From assembly GCF_018343665.1 (NCBI RefSeq), contig NZ_JAGYPM010000005.1, forward strand, positions 184,818 to 248,817: a stretch of 64,000 nt of DNA, given 5' to 3'. Made by a program: the position numbers and the translations under genes. Numbering within the stretch: position 1 is the stretch's first letter; each line of letters begins with the position of its first letter. Below are positions 49,102 to 57,673 of this stretch, in pieces. Source of the stretch: Cytobacillus citreus. GTDB taxonomy: Bacteria; Bacillota; Bacilli; Bacillales; Cytobacillaceae. Under the pieces are notes generated by a model. It had not been told where the DNA came from and did not search any database. It saw nothing but the letters and a program-made list of their open reading frames with translations.

Positions 49102-51866
49102 AGAGACCAAAATTAAATAATAGGCAAAGAGCATCTCAAAAACGCCGCTCTGCATCAGGCAATATCGGTGAACAAATTCTATCAATGCCTATCATTTTTA
49201 CTCCACCAAGAGTAGACGCACAGCAGATTAAATCAATGAAAATTATAGAGCAATCTTTGGAATATGAAGATAGGGAAGAAAGAGTTAATTCGATGATGCA
49301 GCATTTTTCTTCAATGCTTGAAGATGCTCCTTCTTTGACGGAAGAGTCTTCGTCCTCTCATGATAAGTCCACTTCTAAACTTGAGGAAACTGAGGACCTT
49401 TCAAAGGAATTTCCTCTACCTGAAGAATCCAACTTCCTTCAGGCAGAGGTTACCTCCATGCAGACGGAGGACTTTTTAACACAGGATGAGTCTAGAACCA
49501 TACTGGAAGAAGCCTCCCCTCTTCAGAGGGAGGAGTCTTCTATCGACGAGGATAAATCACTTATGGTTGAGTCTTCTTCTATACTGACGGATGATCATTC
49601 TAATCAGGATAGATCTTCTTCAATTCTTGAGAAAGCCGCTTCCCTTCAAGAAGAGGAGTCTTTTATTCACGAGAATACATCACTTATGAATGAGATTTCC
49701 TCTATACTGTCGGATGATTATTTTTATCCGGAGGAGTCTTCCTCAATTCTTGAGAAAGCCGCTTCCCTTCAAGAGGAAGAGTCTTCTATTCACGAGAATA
49801 CATCACTTATGAATGAGATTTCCTCTATACTGTCGGATGATTATCTTTATCAAGAGGAGTCTTCTTCTATTCTTGAGAATGACGCTTCCCTTCAAGAAGA
49901 GGAGTCTTTTATTCACGAGAATACATCACTTATGAATGAGATTTCCTCTATGCTGTCGGATGATTATTTTTATCAAGAAGAGTCTTCTTCTATTCTTGAG
50001 AATGGCGCTTCCCTTCAAGAAGAGGAGTCTTCTTCTTCTTTTGAAGAATCTTCTACCTATGAGAATGCCTTTTTTCCAATACTAGAGGAGTCTTCTTCCA
50101 TTCAGAATGAGTTTTCTACTTTGCTTACTGAAGCCTATTTCAATCTAGAAGAATCCTCTACCATCCAGGAGGAGATTGATTCTATAGTGGAGGAGAACTT
50201 TTCTGCAAAAGAGCAATCTTTGATTGAGGAATCCTCTTCTTTCCAAGAGGAGATTGATTCTATTCTGGAGGAGAACTTTTCTGTAAAAGAGCAATCTTTG
50301 ATTGAGGAAACCTCTTCTTTCCAAGAGGAGGTTGATTCTATTCTGGAGGAGAACTTTTCTGTAGAAGAGGTATCTTTGATTGAGGAGGCCTCTTCATTAC
50401 AAGAGGAGATGGATTCTATTCTGGAGGAGGACTTTTCCGTAGAAGAGGAATCTTTGATTGAGGAGGCCCCTTCATTACAAGAGGAGATGGATTCTATTCT
50501 GGAGGAGGACTTTTCCGTAGAAGAGGAATCTTTGATTGAGGAATCCTCTTCTTTCCAAGAGGAGATTGATTCTATTCTGGAGGAGGACTTTTCCGTAGAG
50601 GAGGAATCTTTGATTAAGGAATCCTCTTCATTACAAGAGAAGATTGATTCTATACTGGAGGAGGACTTTTCCGTAGAAAAGGAATCTTTGATTGAGGAAT
50701 CCTCTTCATTACAAGAGGGGATTGATTCTATACTGGAGGAGGACTTTTCCGTAGAAGAGGAATCTTTGATTGAGGAATCCTCTTCATTACAAGAGGGGAT
50801 TGATTCTATACTGGAGGATGTCTTTTCCGTAGAGGAGGATATGAGTGAGGAATCCTCTTCTTTCCAAGAGGAACTTAATTTAACAATAGTGGCTGCTTAT
50901 TCCGTAAAGGATGAATTAATGTCAGAAGAATCCTCTTCTTTCCAAGAGGAGATTGATTCTATACTGGAGGAGGACTTATCCGTAGAGGAGGAGGATATGA
51001 GTGAGGAATCCTCTTCATCCCAGAGTGAGTTTGAATCTTTACTAGCGGATGCCTATTCTGTAGAAGAGAATATGAGTGAAGAATCCTCTTCATTACAGAG
51101 TGAGTTTGAATCTCTACTAGCAGATGCCTATTCTATAAAAGAGGAGGATATGAGTGAAGAATCCTCTTCATTCCAAGAGGAATCTTCTTCCGAAGAAAAT
51201 TGTTTTGAAAGAGAATGGTTCAATGAAAAAGAGAATGAAGACAATTATCACGATCCTTCCCATACGAATAATCTTTCTGATGATTGCCTAAAAAAGAATC
51301 ATAGCCCAATAGTAAAGCTTTCTGTTTTGCTTGCCAAAGTGAACATTGATATCGATATCTTTGATTCATACAATTTGTTTAGTGCATTGAAGAATGTGGA
51401 AAAAATTGATTGGTCCCTTCACTCTTTAGATTGCCGTGTACTTCTACCTTCAACTACCGTTTTTTTTAAAGGTGTACTGATAGCAGAAGTTGAATTTGTA
51501 AACGAGTCCCATACTCTTCACACAGTGAAAATCCCTGTTCCGTGGCAAAAAGTAACCAATATTCAGTGGTTTTTTCCTCCTGTCTTATCAAACAGCAGTC
51601 AAAAAGAGTTCATGTTCCAATCACATGACGACAGTGGGACCAGTTCACACCACGAGTATTATCAGTCACTTGCGAATCAAATTGAGCATCATTTACGCAG
51701 TATCAGCTTTATATGGCATAAGGAACAAAATTTGAAGGGAAACGTGCCTCAGCTTAATATTCAAGGAAGAGCCAATTTATCAATTGACCTACTGCAGCCG
51801 CAATATATTGAACTTCAATCAGCAGGACTTTTCCTAAAAGCCAAAAGAAAGGGTGCCTCCTTTTGA
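49095..51866 (+). CDS. Giant acidic Ser/Glu repeat protein fused to a SPOCS-like domain
   Basis: A 923-residue protein. Residues 1-60 are basic then neutral (RQRASQKRRSASG); 80-170 are Ser/Glu-rich; from 174 there are three 41-residue repeats and part of a fourth (SSSILEKAASLQEEESFIHE, NTSLMNEISSILSDDY); about 355-700 holds some 13 repeats of 26 residues (SSSFQEEIDSILEEDF, SVEEESLIEE); 730 to the end is a diverged SPOCS-like domain (LSVLLAKVNIDIDIF, DCRVLLPSTTVFFKGVLI, VKIPVPW). The repeats should be highly acidic, helical or coiled. Starts at TTG overlapping the previous stop; the ribosome site is weak, so it relies on coupling. Probably a filamentous or brush-like spore-surface protein. Confidence 0.82.
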   Translation: MLERPKLNNRQRASQKRRSASGNIGEQILSMPIIFTPPRVDAQQIKSMKIIEQSLEYEDREERVNSMMQHFSSMLEDAPSLTEESSSSHDKSTSKLEETEDLSKEFPLPEESNFLQAEVTSMQTEDFLTQDESRTILEEASPLQREESSIDEDKSLMVESSSILTDDHSNQDRSSSILEKAASLQEEESFIHENTSLMNEISSILSDDYFYPEESSSILEKAASLQEEESSIHENTSLMNEISSILSDDYLYQEESSSILENDASLQEEESFIHENTSLMNEISSMLSDDYFYQEESSSILENGASLQEEESSSSFEESSTYENAFFPILEESSSIQNEFSTLLTEAYFNLEESSTIQEEIDSIVEENFSAKEQSLIEESSSFQEEIDSILEENFSVKEQSLIEETSSFQEEVDSILEENFSVEEVSLIEEASSLQEEMDSILEEDFSVEEESLIEEAPSLQEEMDSILEEDFSVEEESLIEESSSFQEEIDSILEEDFSVEEESLIKESSSLQEKIDSILEEDFSVEKESLIEESSSLQEGIDSILEEDFSVEEESLIEESSSLQEGIDSILEDVFSVEEDMSEESSSFQEELNLTIVAAYSVKDELMSEESSSFQEEIDSILEEDLSVEEEDMSEESSSSQSEFESLLADAYSVEENMSEESSSLQSEFESLLADAYSIKEEDMSEESSSFQEESSSEENCFEREWFNEKENEDNYHDPSHTNNLSDDCLKKNHSPIVKLSVLLAKVNIDIDIFDSYNLFSALKNVEKIDWSLHSLDCRVLLPSTTVFFKGVLIAEVEFVNESHTLHTVKIPVPWQKVTNIQWFFPPVLSNSSQKEFMFQSHDDSGTSSHHEYYQSLANQIEHHLRSISFIWHKEQNLKGNVPQLNIQGRANLSIDLLQPQYIELQSAGLFLKAKRKGASF

Positions 51867-51879
51867 GAGACACCCTTTC
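51847..51879. terminator. Bidirectional terminator after the repeat protein gene
   Basis: GAAAGGGTG and CACCCTTTC pair across the stop codon of the repeat protein; the SPOCS gene on the other strand ends 10 bases beyond. Confidence 0.75.
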
Positions 51880-51888
51880 ACTGATTTA

Positions 51889-52662
51889 TTAGCCAATCAT
51901 ACCCCTGAATCTATCAAAAATAGTTTCCTTCTTTTCATGTTCCTCAAATGAAGACGATTCATGTTCAACAGCTTCAGGTTCAGGGCATTGCTGTTTTTGG
52001 AACAATTTAATTCCAAGTACTACATCCATTTTTTCAGTGATCTTTCTAAATCTTCCAAAACTATCGTGTTTTTTGAAAATATCCCATTCGTCGATCACAG
52101 CAAAAAGCAATTTACATTCAACTGGTTCAGTAAATACTTCAAAAGTCAATGAGCCTGTAATACATTCATCAGCACCATGACCATTTTTAGCGATCTCTTT
52201 TCTTTCAAGAACGTTTTTCTTAATACTAAACTCTCCAAACGGGAATTGAGCAGGCTTATTGAGATGCACCTTTCTGAAACATCTAAATGGGACACTAACA
52301 GAAAAATCTCTTACCTTATCATCGCAGGACTCAACAAATTGAATATTTTTATGAACAACACCTTCAATAAATAACTTTACAGACTTATGAGTCGGATCAA
52401 AGGAATTTTTGACCACTTTACATTGTTTCAGTTTTACATTCTTCTTAACAAGCTTAAGATCTTTGGCATGCGCTGGCAGCTTAATATCTGCTTCTACTGG
52501 AATTTGAATAATTATATCATTTAATACTACTGTTTGTTCAAATTCACCTGGTGAAAAGAAATCTTCACTTTTACATTCGCCAGACACCGATTTTACTGTT
52601 TTACACTCCATTTGCGGAGGACAGTGATCGTGACCATGGCAGCCACACGTATTTTTTCTCAT
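51889..52662 (-). CDS. SPOCS (DUF3794)-like spore protein, CsxC-type, paralogue C
   Basis: A 257-residue protein. The head has a Cys/His cluster (MRKNTCGCHGHDHCPP); then VVLNDIIIQIPVEADIKLPAHAKDLKLVKKNVKLKQCKVV, SVKLFIEGVVHKNIQFVESC and VRDFSVSVPFRCFRKV follow the SPOCS pattern, and LLFAVIDEWDIFKKHDSFGRF with MDVVLGIKLFQKQQC matches the second half of paralogues A and B. The end is acidic. Read convergently with the repeat protein across a shared terminator. TAAAGGAG precedes the ATG. A structural role in the outer spore layer is inferred. Confidence 0.76.
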   Translation of the reverse strand: MRKNTCGCHGHDHCPPQMECKTVKSVSGECKSEDFFSPGEFEQTVVLNDIIIQIPVEADIKLPAHAKDLKLVKKNVKLKQCKVVKNSFDPTHKSVKLFIEGVVHKNIQFVESCDDKVRDFSVSVPFRCFRKVHLNKPAQFPFGEFSIKKNVLERKEIAKNGHGADECITGSLTFEVFTEPVECKLLFAVIDEWDIFKKHDSFGRFRKITEKMDVVLGIKLFQKQQCPEPEAVEHESSSFEEHEKKETIFDRFRGMIG

Positions 52663-52964
52663 TCATTTTCTCTCCTTTAATATTGTTTTCAACAGTAAAG
52701 CGCATATCCGTTATTTACGGTTTATGACTTCTTTACTTTTGATACTTATATATATGTCTTAAAGGAGTAACCCGAATGGACAAGTGTCGGTGGACTATGG
52801 CCTTTTTATAAAATGGATCCTTACCCCTATCCCTTTTTACCTTGCCAGATTGTTAATTTGAAAATCCTTGCTTTTCATTGGTTTACCATCTATTCATTTT
52901 TGTTAATAAGCAAAAAACACAATCTTGTTTCCATTAGATCTCTACTGGTCAGCAATTTTCCTGA
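52663..52964. other. Intergenic region between paralogue C and the SCO gene
   Basis: About 300 AT-rich bases. The right part should hold the 3' end of the SCO transcript and the left part the promoter of paralogue C (a CATATATATA-like -10 at about 52750 on the minus strand). No open frame or clear repeat was found. Confidence 0.4.
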
Positions 52965-53543
52965 TTAATCCATTAGCTGTATCAAATGGTCAGCAATTTT
53001 CTCGATATTCACTCGTTTATCACCTGTCGCCATATTATGAATGGCTCTAATTCGCTCATTCGAATCCACCACATACATGGTTGTAGAATGCACAACAAAC
53101 CCATCTTGATTCTTTTCATATATCATGTTGAAGTTTTGAGCAAATTTCTTTGTTTCTTCTTCAGAGCCTCTTAAGAACAGCCAATTGGAGCTCGAAATTT
53201 CAAAAGCATTTTTATACTCTAAAATTCTCTCTTTCGTATCGTATTCCCGGTCCAATGTCACTGCTAGAATAAGATACTGATTATCAGATATTCCTTTTTC
53301 CTTCATTAATTGTTGTAATTTTTTTAGATCAATCATTGTGGTAGGACAAACGTCTGGACAATTTGTATAGAAGAAAGTAATAAGTTTTGGTTTTTTCTGT
53401 TTGGAAAATTCCTTTCCGCTCACTTCAGTAAGTGTCGAATCCTTCACATGGCCAATTTTCGGTAAATCTACTGATTGGGGCCAAAAGAAATAGAAAGCCA
53501 TAAATCCAGCAAACAAGAAGATGGCAACAACAAATACCTTCAT
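52965..53543 (-). CDS. SCO1/SenC-family copper chaperone or thiol reductase
   Basis: A 192-residue protein: one N-terminal membrane segment (VVAIFLFAGFMAFYFFW) and an extracellular thioredoxin-like domain. The metal-binding Cys62 and Cys66 sit in YTNCPDVCPTT, and the third ligand His152 in FVVHSTTMYVVD. SCO proteins deliver copper to the CuA site of cytochrome c oxidase (YpmQ in B. subtilis) or reduce it. No lipobox Cys is visible, so it is held by the helix rather than by lipid. It lies upstream of the structured repeat and is not linked to oxidase genes in the window. Confidence 0.88.
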   Translation of the reverse strand: MKVFVVAIFLFAGFMAFYFFWPQSVDLPKIGHVKDSTLTEVSGKEFSKQKKPKLITFFYTNCPDVCPTTMIDLKKLQQLMKEKGISDNQYLILAVTLDREYDTKERILEYKNAFEISSSNWLFLRGSEEETKKFAQNFNMIYEKNQDGFVVHSTTMYVVDSNERIRAIHNMATGDKRVNIEKIADHLIQLMD

Positions 53544-53600
53544 TTTTTCTCCTCCCTTATGACATATAAAGCGGTTACTTTACACCTTAAAGGAATAACG

Positions 53601-53877
53601 AATAAAGTGAAACTTCCATCAGTGGGGGTTTTTCGACGCACAGGACGTGCTAGTGCCGACGTTGCCACAGGACGTGGCGTTCTTAGTCGGCTTTCATCCC
53701 CCACTGATGGTTAGTTGAACCAATCACGCTCAAAACGCCACGTCCTGTGGCTTTCGCCTGACTAGGACATCGTGTCCGTCGTCGGGCCTTTACTGGTAGT
53801 TGACCCCCACTTAGGTTTCTTTCATTCTCTCGCAACCTTGAAGTGGGGGTCTTACTGCCCGTTAATCTGCGATAAAA
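53601..53877. repeat. 277-bp structured repeat element (full-length copy)
   Basis: Contains two nested inverted repeats: CCATCAGTGGGGG (53616) with its complement at 53698-53710, and GCCACAGGACGTGGCGTT (53664) with its complement at 53734-53751. AGTGGGGGT occurs near both ends. No open frame spans it. Its right end reaches into the 3' end of the membrane protein gene at 53852. A 56-bp derivative with only the two outer ends is at 43707-43762, so this is a mobile or dispersed family. Confidence 0.85.
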
Positions 53878-54307
53878 TGAACACAAGTGTATGAAGGAAG
53901 GTTGTAAAGATAGCAAGACTATACATGTTCGCCGTCATCATTGCTTCTGACTCGATCGGTATGTTGCAAAGCGCAGGATTTTGAAGCACAGCACCGAGCA
54001 TCGTTCCCATAATTCCTCCCATTGTGCCATTATAAATACTGGTTAGCAGAGCTGGAGCTTTTATGAGTGAACCGAATTTCCAGCCTATTAGTAATCCAAG
54101 CAAAATCGGGATTAGAAATAGAGCCTTTAGAGAGCCAGGTAGTAATAGTTCAATGTGAAGTGCTATGATAAGTGGAGAGATCATTGTTATGGCCATACAC
54201 ATCGTCATCGAAAATCGATCATCAAATGACAAATTTTTCTTTTTGAATATCCTGTATACTAAACCTAATCCAATAAGATTCCAACTAAATAACATAATGA
54301 TCAGCAC
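53852..54307 (-). CDS. Membrane protein, C-terminus formed by the repeat element
   Basis: A 151-residue protein with about four membrane segments (LIIMLFSWNLIGLGLVY, MCMAITMISPLIIALHI, ALFLIPILLGLLIGWKFG, MYSLAIFTTFLHTLVFIL) and a Gly/Met-rich motif NGTMGGIMGTMLGAVL. The last 8 or so codons (ILSQINGQ) and the stop lie within the 277-bp repeat, so the original end has been replaced. It starts 8 bases after the stop of its neighbour at 54316, with which it shares the Gly-rich motif. No function is recognised; the pair may form a small transporter or a respiratory assembly factor beside SCO. Confidence 0.62.
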   Translation of the reverse strand: MLIIMLFSWNLIGLGLVYRIFKKKNLSFDDRFSMTMCMAITMISPLIIALHIELLLPGSLKALFLIPILLGLLIGWKFGSLIKAPALLTSIYNGTMGGIMGTMLGAVLQNPALCNIPIESEAMMTANMYSLAIFTTFLHTLVFILSQINGQ

Positions 54308-54315
54308 AGTTTACT

Positions 54316-54735
54316 TCACGACCTTTTAATTGAAATAAGAATAGTGAGTAAACACAAAGCAAAAAAAATATGAACAAACCATACAAATACCGAGGTCATT
54401 TCTAAAACTGTCCCAATCATCGGTGACATCAATCCAACGATCACTCCATTCGTTAAACCGGTCACAAACGATTGATAATCGAACAACCGTCCAAACAATG
54501 CCCCAGTCACTAATCCTGCCAGTGTGGAGATAATCGTAATCCACGTGAAATGAAACGGATATTGCAGGATGAGTAATACACCAAATAGTAAAGCAGCCAT
54601 TCCCCCCATTACAACACTAATATTCATTCCTAACTGAAACCCGATTAGCTTCTTGATTCGCAATAAATAAACATAAAGTCCAAGAACTATACAAACATCC
54701 GAGTACATAAAAAGCAGGAAAGTAATTTGATCCAT
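54316..54735 (-). CDS. Membrane protein, distant paralogue of its neighbour
   Basis: A 139-residue protein with four to five hydrophobic segments (ITFLLFMYSDVCIVLGLYVYLL, ISVVMGGMAALLFGVLLIL, WITIISTLAGLVTGALFG, FVWFVHIFFALCLLTILI). LVTGALFGRLFDYQSFVTGL with NGVIVGLMSPMIGTVLE resembles LLIGWKFGSLIKAPALLTSI with NGTMGGIMGTMLGAVL in the downstream protein, which indicates an old duplication. The ATG has a GAGGTGG-like site. The function is not recognised. Confidence 0.65.
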   Translation of the reverse strand: MDQITFLLFMYSDVCIVLGLYVYLLRIKKLIGFQLGMNISVVMGGMAALLFGVLLILQYPFHFTWITIISTLAGLVTGALFGRLFDYQSFVTGLTNGVIVGLMSPMIGTVLEMTSVFVWFVHIFFALCLLTILISIKRS

Positions 54736-54889
54736 AACACCACCTCAGATTTTCATATGAAACAGCTATTACCATAAATCCTATCCACTGAAAATTGATG
54801 GAAACTACATAATGATTATGCGAAATGCTAGGTAACTAGACCATGAATAGAAGTGATACATCAAAAATGGATAAAAAATACAATAAAAA

Positions 54890-54917
54890 ATCTCCATGGT
54901 TTTTACGCCATGGAGAT
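54890..54917. terminator. Hairpin 1 in the gap before the YbaK gene
   Basis: ATCTCCATGG and CCATGGAGAT pair around 7 to 8 bases, with an A-run on the left. On the minus strand it ends in a T-run, as for a terminator. Confidence 0.6.
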
Positions 54918-54973
54918 GATCTGAAATAATGAAGTTACAATTTTTACTGCTAATATCCTTTTTTGGGTTAAAA

Positions 54974-55025
54974 AAATACCTAATTCCTATATTGTCTTTT
55001 TAGACAGTATTGGAATTAGGTATTT
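54974..55025 (-). terminator. Hairpin 2: terminator of the YbaK gene
   Basis: AAATACCTAATTCC and GGAATTAGGTATTT form a 14-bp stem about 30 bases after the YbaK stop, ending in T-runs. Together with hairpin 1 it explains most of the 319-base gap; the rest is the promoter side of the membrane-protein pair. Confidence 0.75.
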
Positions 55026-55054
55026 CTATGTTCTGAAAATAATAAATATGAAAA

Positions 55055-55579
55055 TTAATTTTGGGGCTGATTGATATTGGAAGCGACTGCCTCTTTCACC
55101 TGTTCCTCTTCCCACCCCTTACAAACATCCACCCACTCTTTAGCAGATGAGTATTCAACCAGTTCATCAAGGGTCAACTCAATAGCTGAGTTTGAACTGC
55201 CACAGGCGGGAAAAAGAGTCTCAAAGCGTTTCATCGAGATATCTAAATAGACATCTAATTCATTTGCTAATCCGAATGGACAAACTCCGCCAATGATGTG
55301 ACCAGTTTGCTCTACCACTTCATCAGCCGAAAGCATGCGAGCTTTTAGGCCAAAAGCTTGGCGGAATTTCTTGTTATCAACCTTGGCATCACCTGCCGCA
55401 ACTACTAGAATTGCTTGATCTCCCTCACCCTTGAAGGATAATGTTTTTGCAATTCTTGCAGGAATACAGCCAATCGCTTCAGCAGCCAGTTCAACTGTCG
55501 CACTTGATGTTTCAAACTCTAAAATGTCTGCCTCGCGATTCCACTTTTTAAAATGAGCCTTCACCGTTTCCAAAGACAT
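55055..55579 (-). CDS. YbaK/EbsC-family aminoacyl-tRNA deacylase
   Basis: A 174-residue protein with the YbaK/ProX editing fold: SSATVELAAEAIGCIPARIAKTLSFKG, ILVVAAGDAKVDNKKFRQAFG, the Lys-containing binding pocket, GHIIGGVCPFGLAN and VYLDISMKRFETLFPACGSSNSAIEL. Such proteins hydrolyse mischarged tRNA, usually Cys- or Ala-tRNAPro. The GVCPFG and ACGSS motifs are the usual family marks. It has an extra C-terminal tail of about 20 residues. AAAGGAAG precedes the ATG. It stands alone between terminators. Confidence 0.88.
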   Translation of the reverse strand: MSLETVKAHFKKWNREADILEFETSSATVELAAEAIGCIPARIAKTLSFKGEGDQAILVVAAGDAKVDNKKFRQAFGLKARMLSADEVVEQTGHIIGGVCPFGLANELDVYLDISMKRFETLFPACGSSNSAIELTLDELVEYSSAKEWVDVCKGWEEEQVKEAVASNINQPQN

Positions 55580-55665
55580 CGCTTTCTTCCTTTCTTTACA
55601 TTATTAGTAAGATGATAACATCCTTTAATACTGTAAAACAACGAGAATGAATGATTAAGCTAAAA

Positions 55666-55691
55666 ACACCGTTCTAATTTCTGAACGGTGT
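55666..55691 (-). terminator. Terminator of the GyrI-like/zinc-ribbon unit
   Basis: GACACCGTTC-type stem (ACACCGTTC with GAACGGTGT) followed on the minus strand by TTTTTAG, shortly after the GyrI-like stop. Confidence 0.85.
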
Positions 55692-55708
55692 CATCTTACA
55701 GCTTCCTT

Positions 55709-56197
55709 CTATTCCTTAATGGCCACATAAATATCTACTTGCGCTTGATGTGGATTTTCACATCTTTCATCATATACTTCAAAATCACCTGTATATGTTC
55801 TCTCTACATCAGCTAGTTCAAACCAATCCCAAATTTCTTGCCATGCCTTTATGACGATTTCAGATACTGGTCCTATATCAGAGGTGAACACAACATATTT
55901 TGCTGCCGGCACTGTTTTGACAACAATTCCTTCTGGTAGTGTATCTCTCGGACCTCCTTCAAGTCCAACAGTCATACTATATTCTCCATCTACTCCTTGT
56001 TCATAGTCAGAATAGAGGCCATATGTAACACCGCCCTGATCAGAAGCAGGGATTTTCTCATATACCTTTTGCTCGTAGTAGGTATTCCATAATTGGGGAA
56101 TTTTCGCATTCGCTGTCATTTCATTTGCATTCGTTGTTTTGATTGTAATTCCAAAGATATGGAACGGCTCTTTTCCCTTAATAACGGGCTGATTCAA
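55709..56197 (-). CDS. GyrI-like effector-binding domain protein
   Basis: A 162-residue stand-alone GyrI/BmrR-type ligand-binding domain: FHIFGITIKTTNANEM, a middle YGLYSDYEQGVDGEYSMTVGLE, then PAAKYVVFTSDIGPVSEIVIKAWQEIWDWF and DFEVYDERC. These proteins bind amphipathic drugs or toxins and can sequester or hydrolyse them. It starts at TTG with GGAGGAATAA upstream, a ribosome site lying over the stop of the zinc-ribbon gene, so it is coupled to that gene. Probably controlled by the WYL regulator that heads the unit. Confidence 0.82.
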   Translation of the reverse strand: MNQPVIKGKEPFHIFGITIKTTNANEMTANAKIPQLWNTYYEQKVYEKIPASDQGGVTYGLYSDYEQGVDGEYSMTVGLEGGPRDTLPEGIVVKTVPAAKYVVFTSDIGPVSEIVIKAWQEIWDWFELADVERTYTGDFEVYDERCENPHQAQVDIYVAIKE

Positions 56198-56198
56198 C

Positions 56199-56459
56199 TT
56201 ATTTATTCCTCCATCTCTTTAATGTTGGTAAAAACTCATTCAACATTGTTCGAGCTTCCTCTTCACTCTTCCCATCTTCTTTCAAAAATGGCACACATAG
56301 ATTGATCATATCCGTGAGTGTCATGTTAGCTTGCTTGTATTCCCCATCCTCATAGCAATATACGCAATACTCTGCACTTCTTGCTCCATCCTTCTCAGTT
56401 CCAAATAGCTTCTCTTCATTTACTGGCATTCCACAGCTTTGACAATGAATAGTATTCAT
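56199..56459 (-). CDS. Putative zinc-ribbon domain protein
   Basis: An 86-residue protein with a Cys4 zinc ribbon in the N-terminal half (CQSCGMPVNEEKLFG then YCVYCYEDGEY) and a helical C-terminal half (LTDMINLCVPFLKEDGKSEEEARTMLNEFLP). This arrangement matches the Pfam family called putative zinc ribbon domain, often found near WYL or GyrI-like genes. The start is set at MNTIHC, since AAGGAAGG lies upstream of it and the longer frame has none. Its function is unknown; cotranscription with the WYL regulator and the GyrI-like protein is likely. Confidence 0.8.
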   Translation of the reverse strand: MNTIHCQSCGMPVNEEKLFGTEKDGARSAEYCVYCYEDGEYKQANMTLTDMINLCVPFLKEDGKSEEEARTMLNEFLPTLKRWRNK

Positions 56460-56530
56460 TTTACATACACCTTCCTTTCGTATATACACAATATATCGGT
56501 GTAAACCTGACAACTGTTTGTCATATTCGT

Positions 56531-57451
56531 TTAAATATTTTCCGTATATATTTTCATAACATCTATTATTCTCTTTTTAATGATCTCTCTTATATGAAGT
56601 GGCTCTAACACTTCTACTTTATTTCCAAAGCTTAAAATAAATCCATATAGCCACTCATCCTCTGGAATATCGATTTCAACAATGGATTGCTCTTCCTTGA
56701 TGAACTCTACTCCAAACGATTCTTCCATTAACAGGCGAGATCCAGGGCTAAAGGATAGTTTTAGAGAAATAGTATTTTTCGGCTCATGCCACTCTTTATC
56801 CCAAGGCTGCTCAGATAGGTTGATCTCTTTGCGAATGAACTTTTCTTCACTTAATTGTATATCTTTCATTCTTGAGACCTTGAACAGGCGAAATGCCTCT
56901 CTTAAATGACAAAACCCATAGACGTACCACGATCTCCCTTTTTCCACAAGAATATGTGGCTCAATCATCCGTTCTGTTTGTTTTCCATAACCCTTAGAAT
57001 ATGTAAATATCAGACACGATGATGTTTCAATCGCTTGTTTCACTTTTGTTATTTTTTCCTTTAAGAGTGCATTTGACCCCCACGGACTATAATCGATAAA
57101 AATATAATCTAAGCTTGTTTTTCTTTCTGCAGCAATTCCTGTTATTTTTTCTAAAACCGCTTCCGCGTGTGGATCCTGATAAGAGGTAAGTACACTTTTT
57201 AAAGCAATTGATATCGAAGTAAGCTCATCCTCTGTCAACACTTGCTTATCAACTCGATATCCTTCTATTAAACTAATCCCGCCGTTTGCTCCTTGATAGC
57301 TTATGACCGGAATACCTGCCTTGCTAAGAGTATCCACATCCCGATAAATCGTCCGAATGGAAACATCAAATAGCTCTGCAAGCTCCTGTGCCTTCACTTT
57401 TTTACGATTTATTAAGATCATCGTCATTGTTAATAAACGGTCGAGTTTCAT
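56531..57451 (-). CDS. WYL-domain transcriptional regulator (YafY/YobV-like)
   Basis: A 306-residue regulator: an N-terminal DeoR-like HTH (KVKAQELAELFDVSIRTIYRDVDTLSKAGIPV) with SYQGANGGISLIEGYR as the wing, and a WYL domain (GRSWYVYGFCHLREAFRLFKVSRMKDIQL) plus C-terminal WCX region. WYL proteins sense small ligands, nucleotides or nucleic acids. The ATG follows AAGGAAAAGG. It heads a minus-strand unit with the zinc-ribbon and GyrI-like genes, which it probably regulates. Confidence 0.87.
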   Translation of the reverse strand: MKLDRLLTMTMILINRKKVKAQELAELFDVSIRTIYRDVDTLSKAGIPVISYQGANGGISLIEGYRVDKQVLTEDELTSISIALKSVLTSYQDPHAEAVLEKITGIAAERKTSLDYIFIDYSPWGSNALLKEKITKVKQAIETSSCLIFTYSKGYGKQTERMIEPHILVEKGRSWYVYGFCHLREAFRLFKVSRMKDIQLSEEKFIRKEINLSEQPWDKEWHEPKNTISLKLSFSPGSRLLMEESFGVEFIKEEQSIVEIDIPEDEWLYGFILSFGNKVEVLEPLHIREIIKKRIIDVMKIYTENI

Positions 57452-57624
57452 GATTTCTCTTTTCCTTTTCCTTAAATTAGCAAGATTATAGATTTCAAAT
57501 TTCGATATAAACTTGCTAATGTCATCCTACTAAAATATTTAATAATTGGAAATGTTTTAGCGTTTATTATATGCTAATTTTTGTTTTTATTTTATAGGCA
57601 TCAATTCCGATCTATATTTAATGC

Positions 57625-57653
57625 AAAAAACGCTACCTTTGGAAGATAGCGTT
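57625..57653 (-). terminator. Terminator of the MFS exporter gene
   Basis: AACGCTATCTTCC and GGTAGCGTT pair about 20 bases after the stop codon, followed on the minus strand by TTTTTGC. Confidence 0.85.
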
Positions 57654-57673
57654 ACAATAAAAATGCCTATAAC

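Noticed and set aside
53601..53877. Insertion sequence or transposase remnant
   Set aside because: No coding capacity, no transposase motif, and the inverted repeats are internal rather than terminal.
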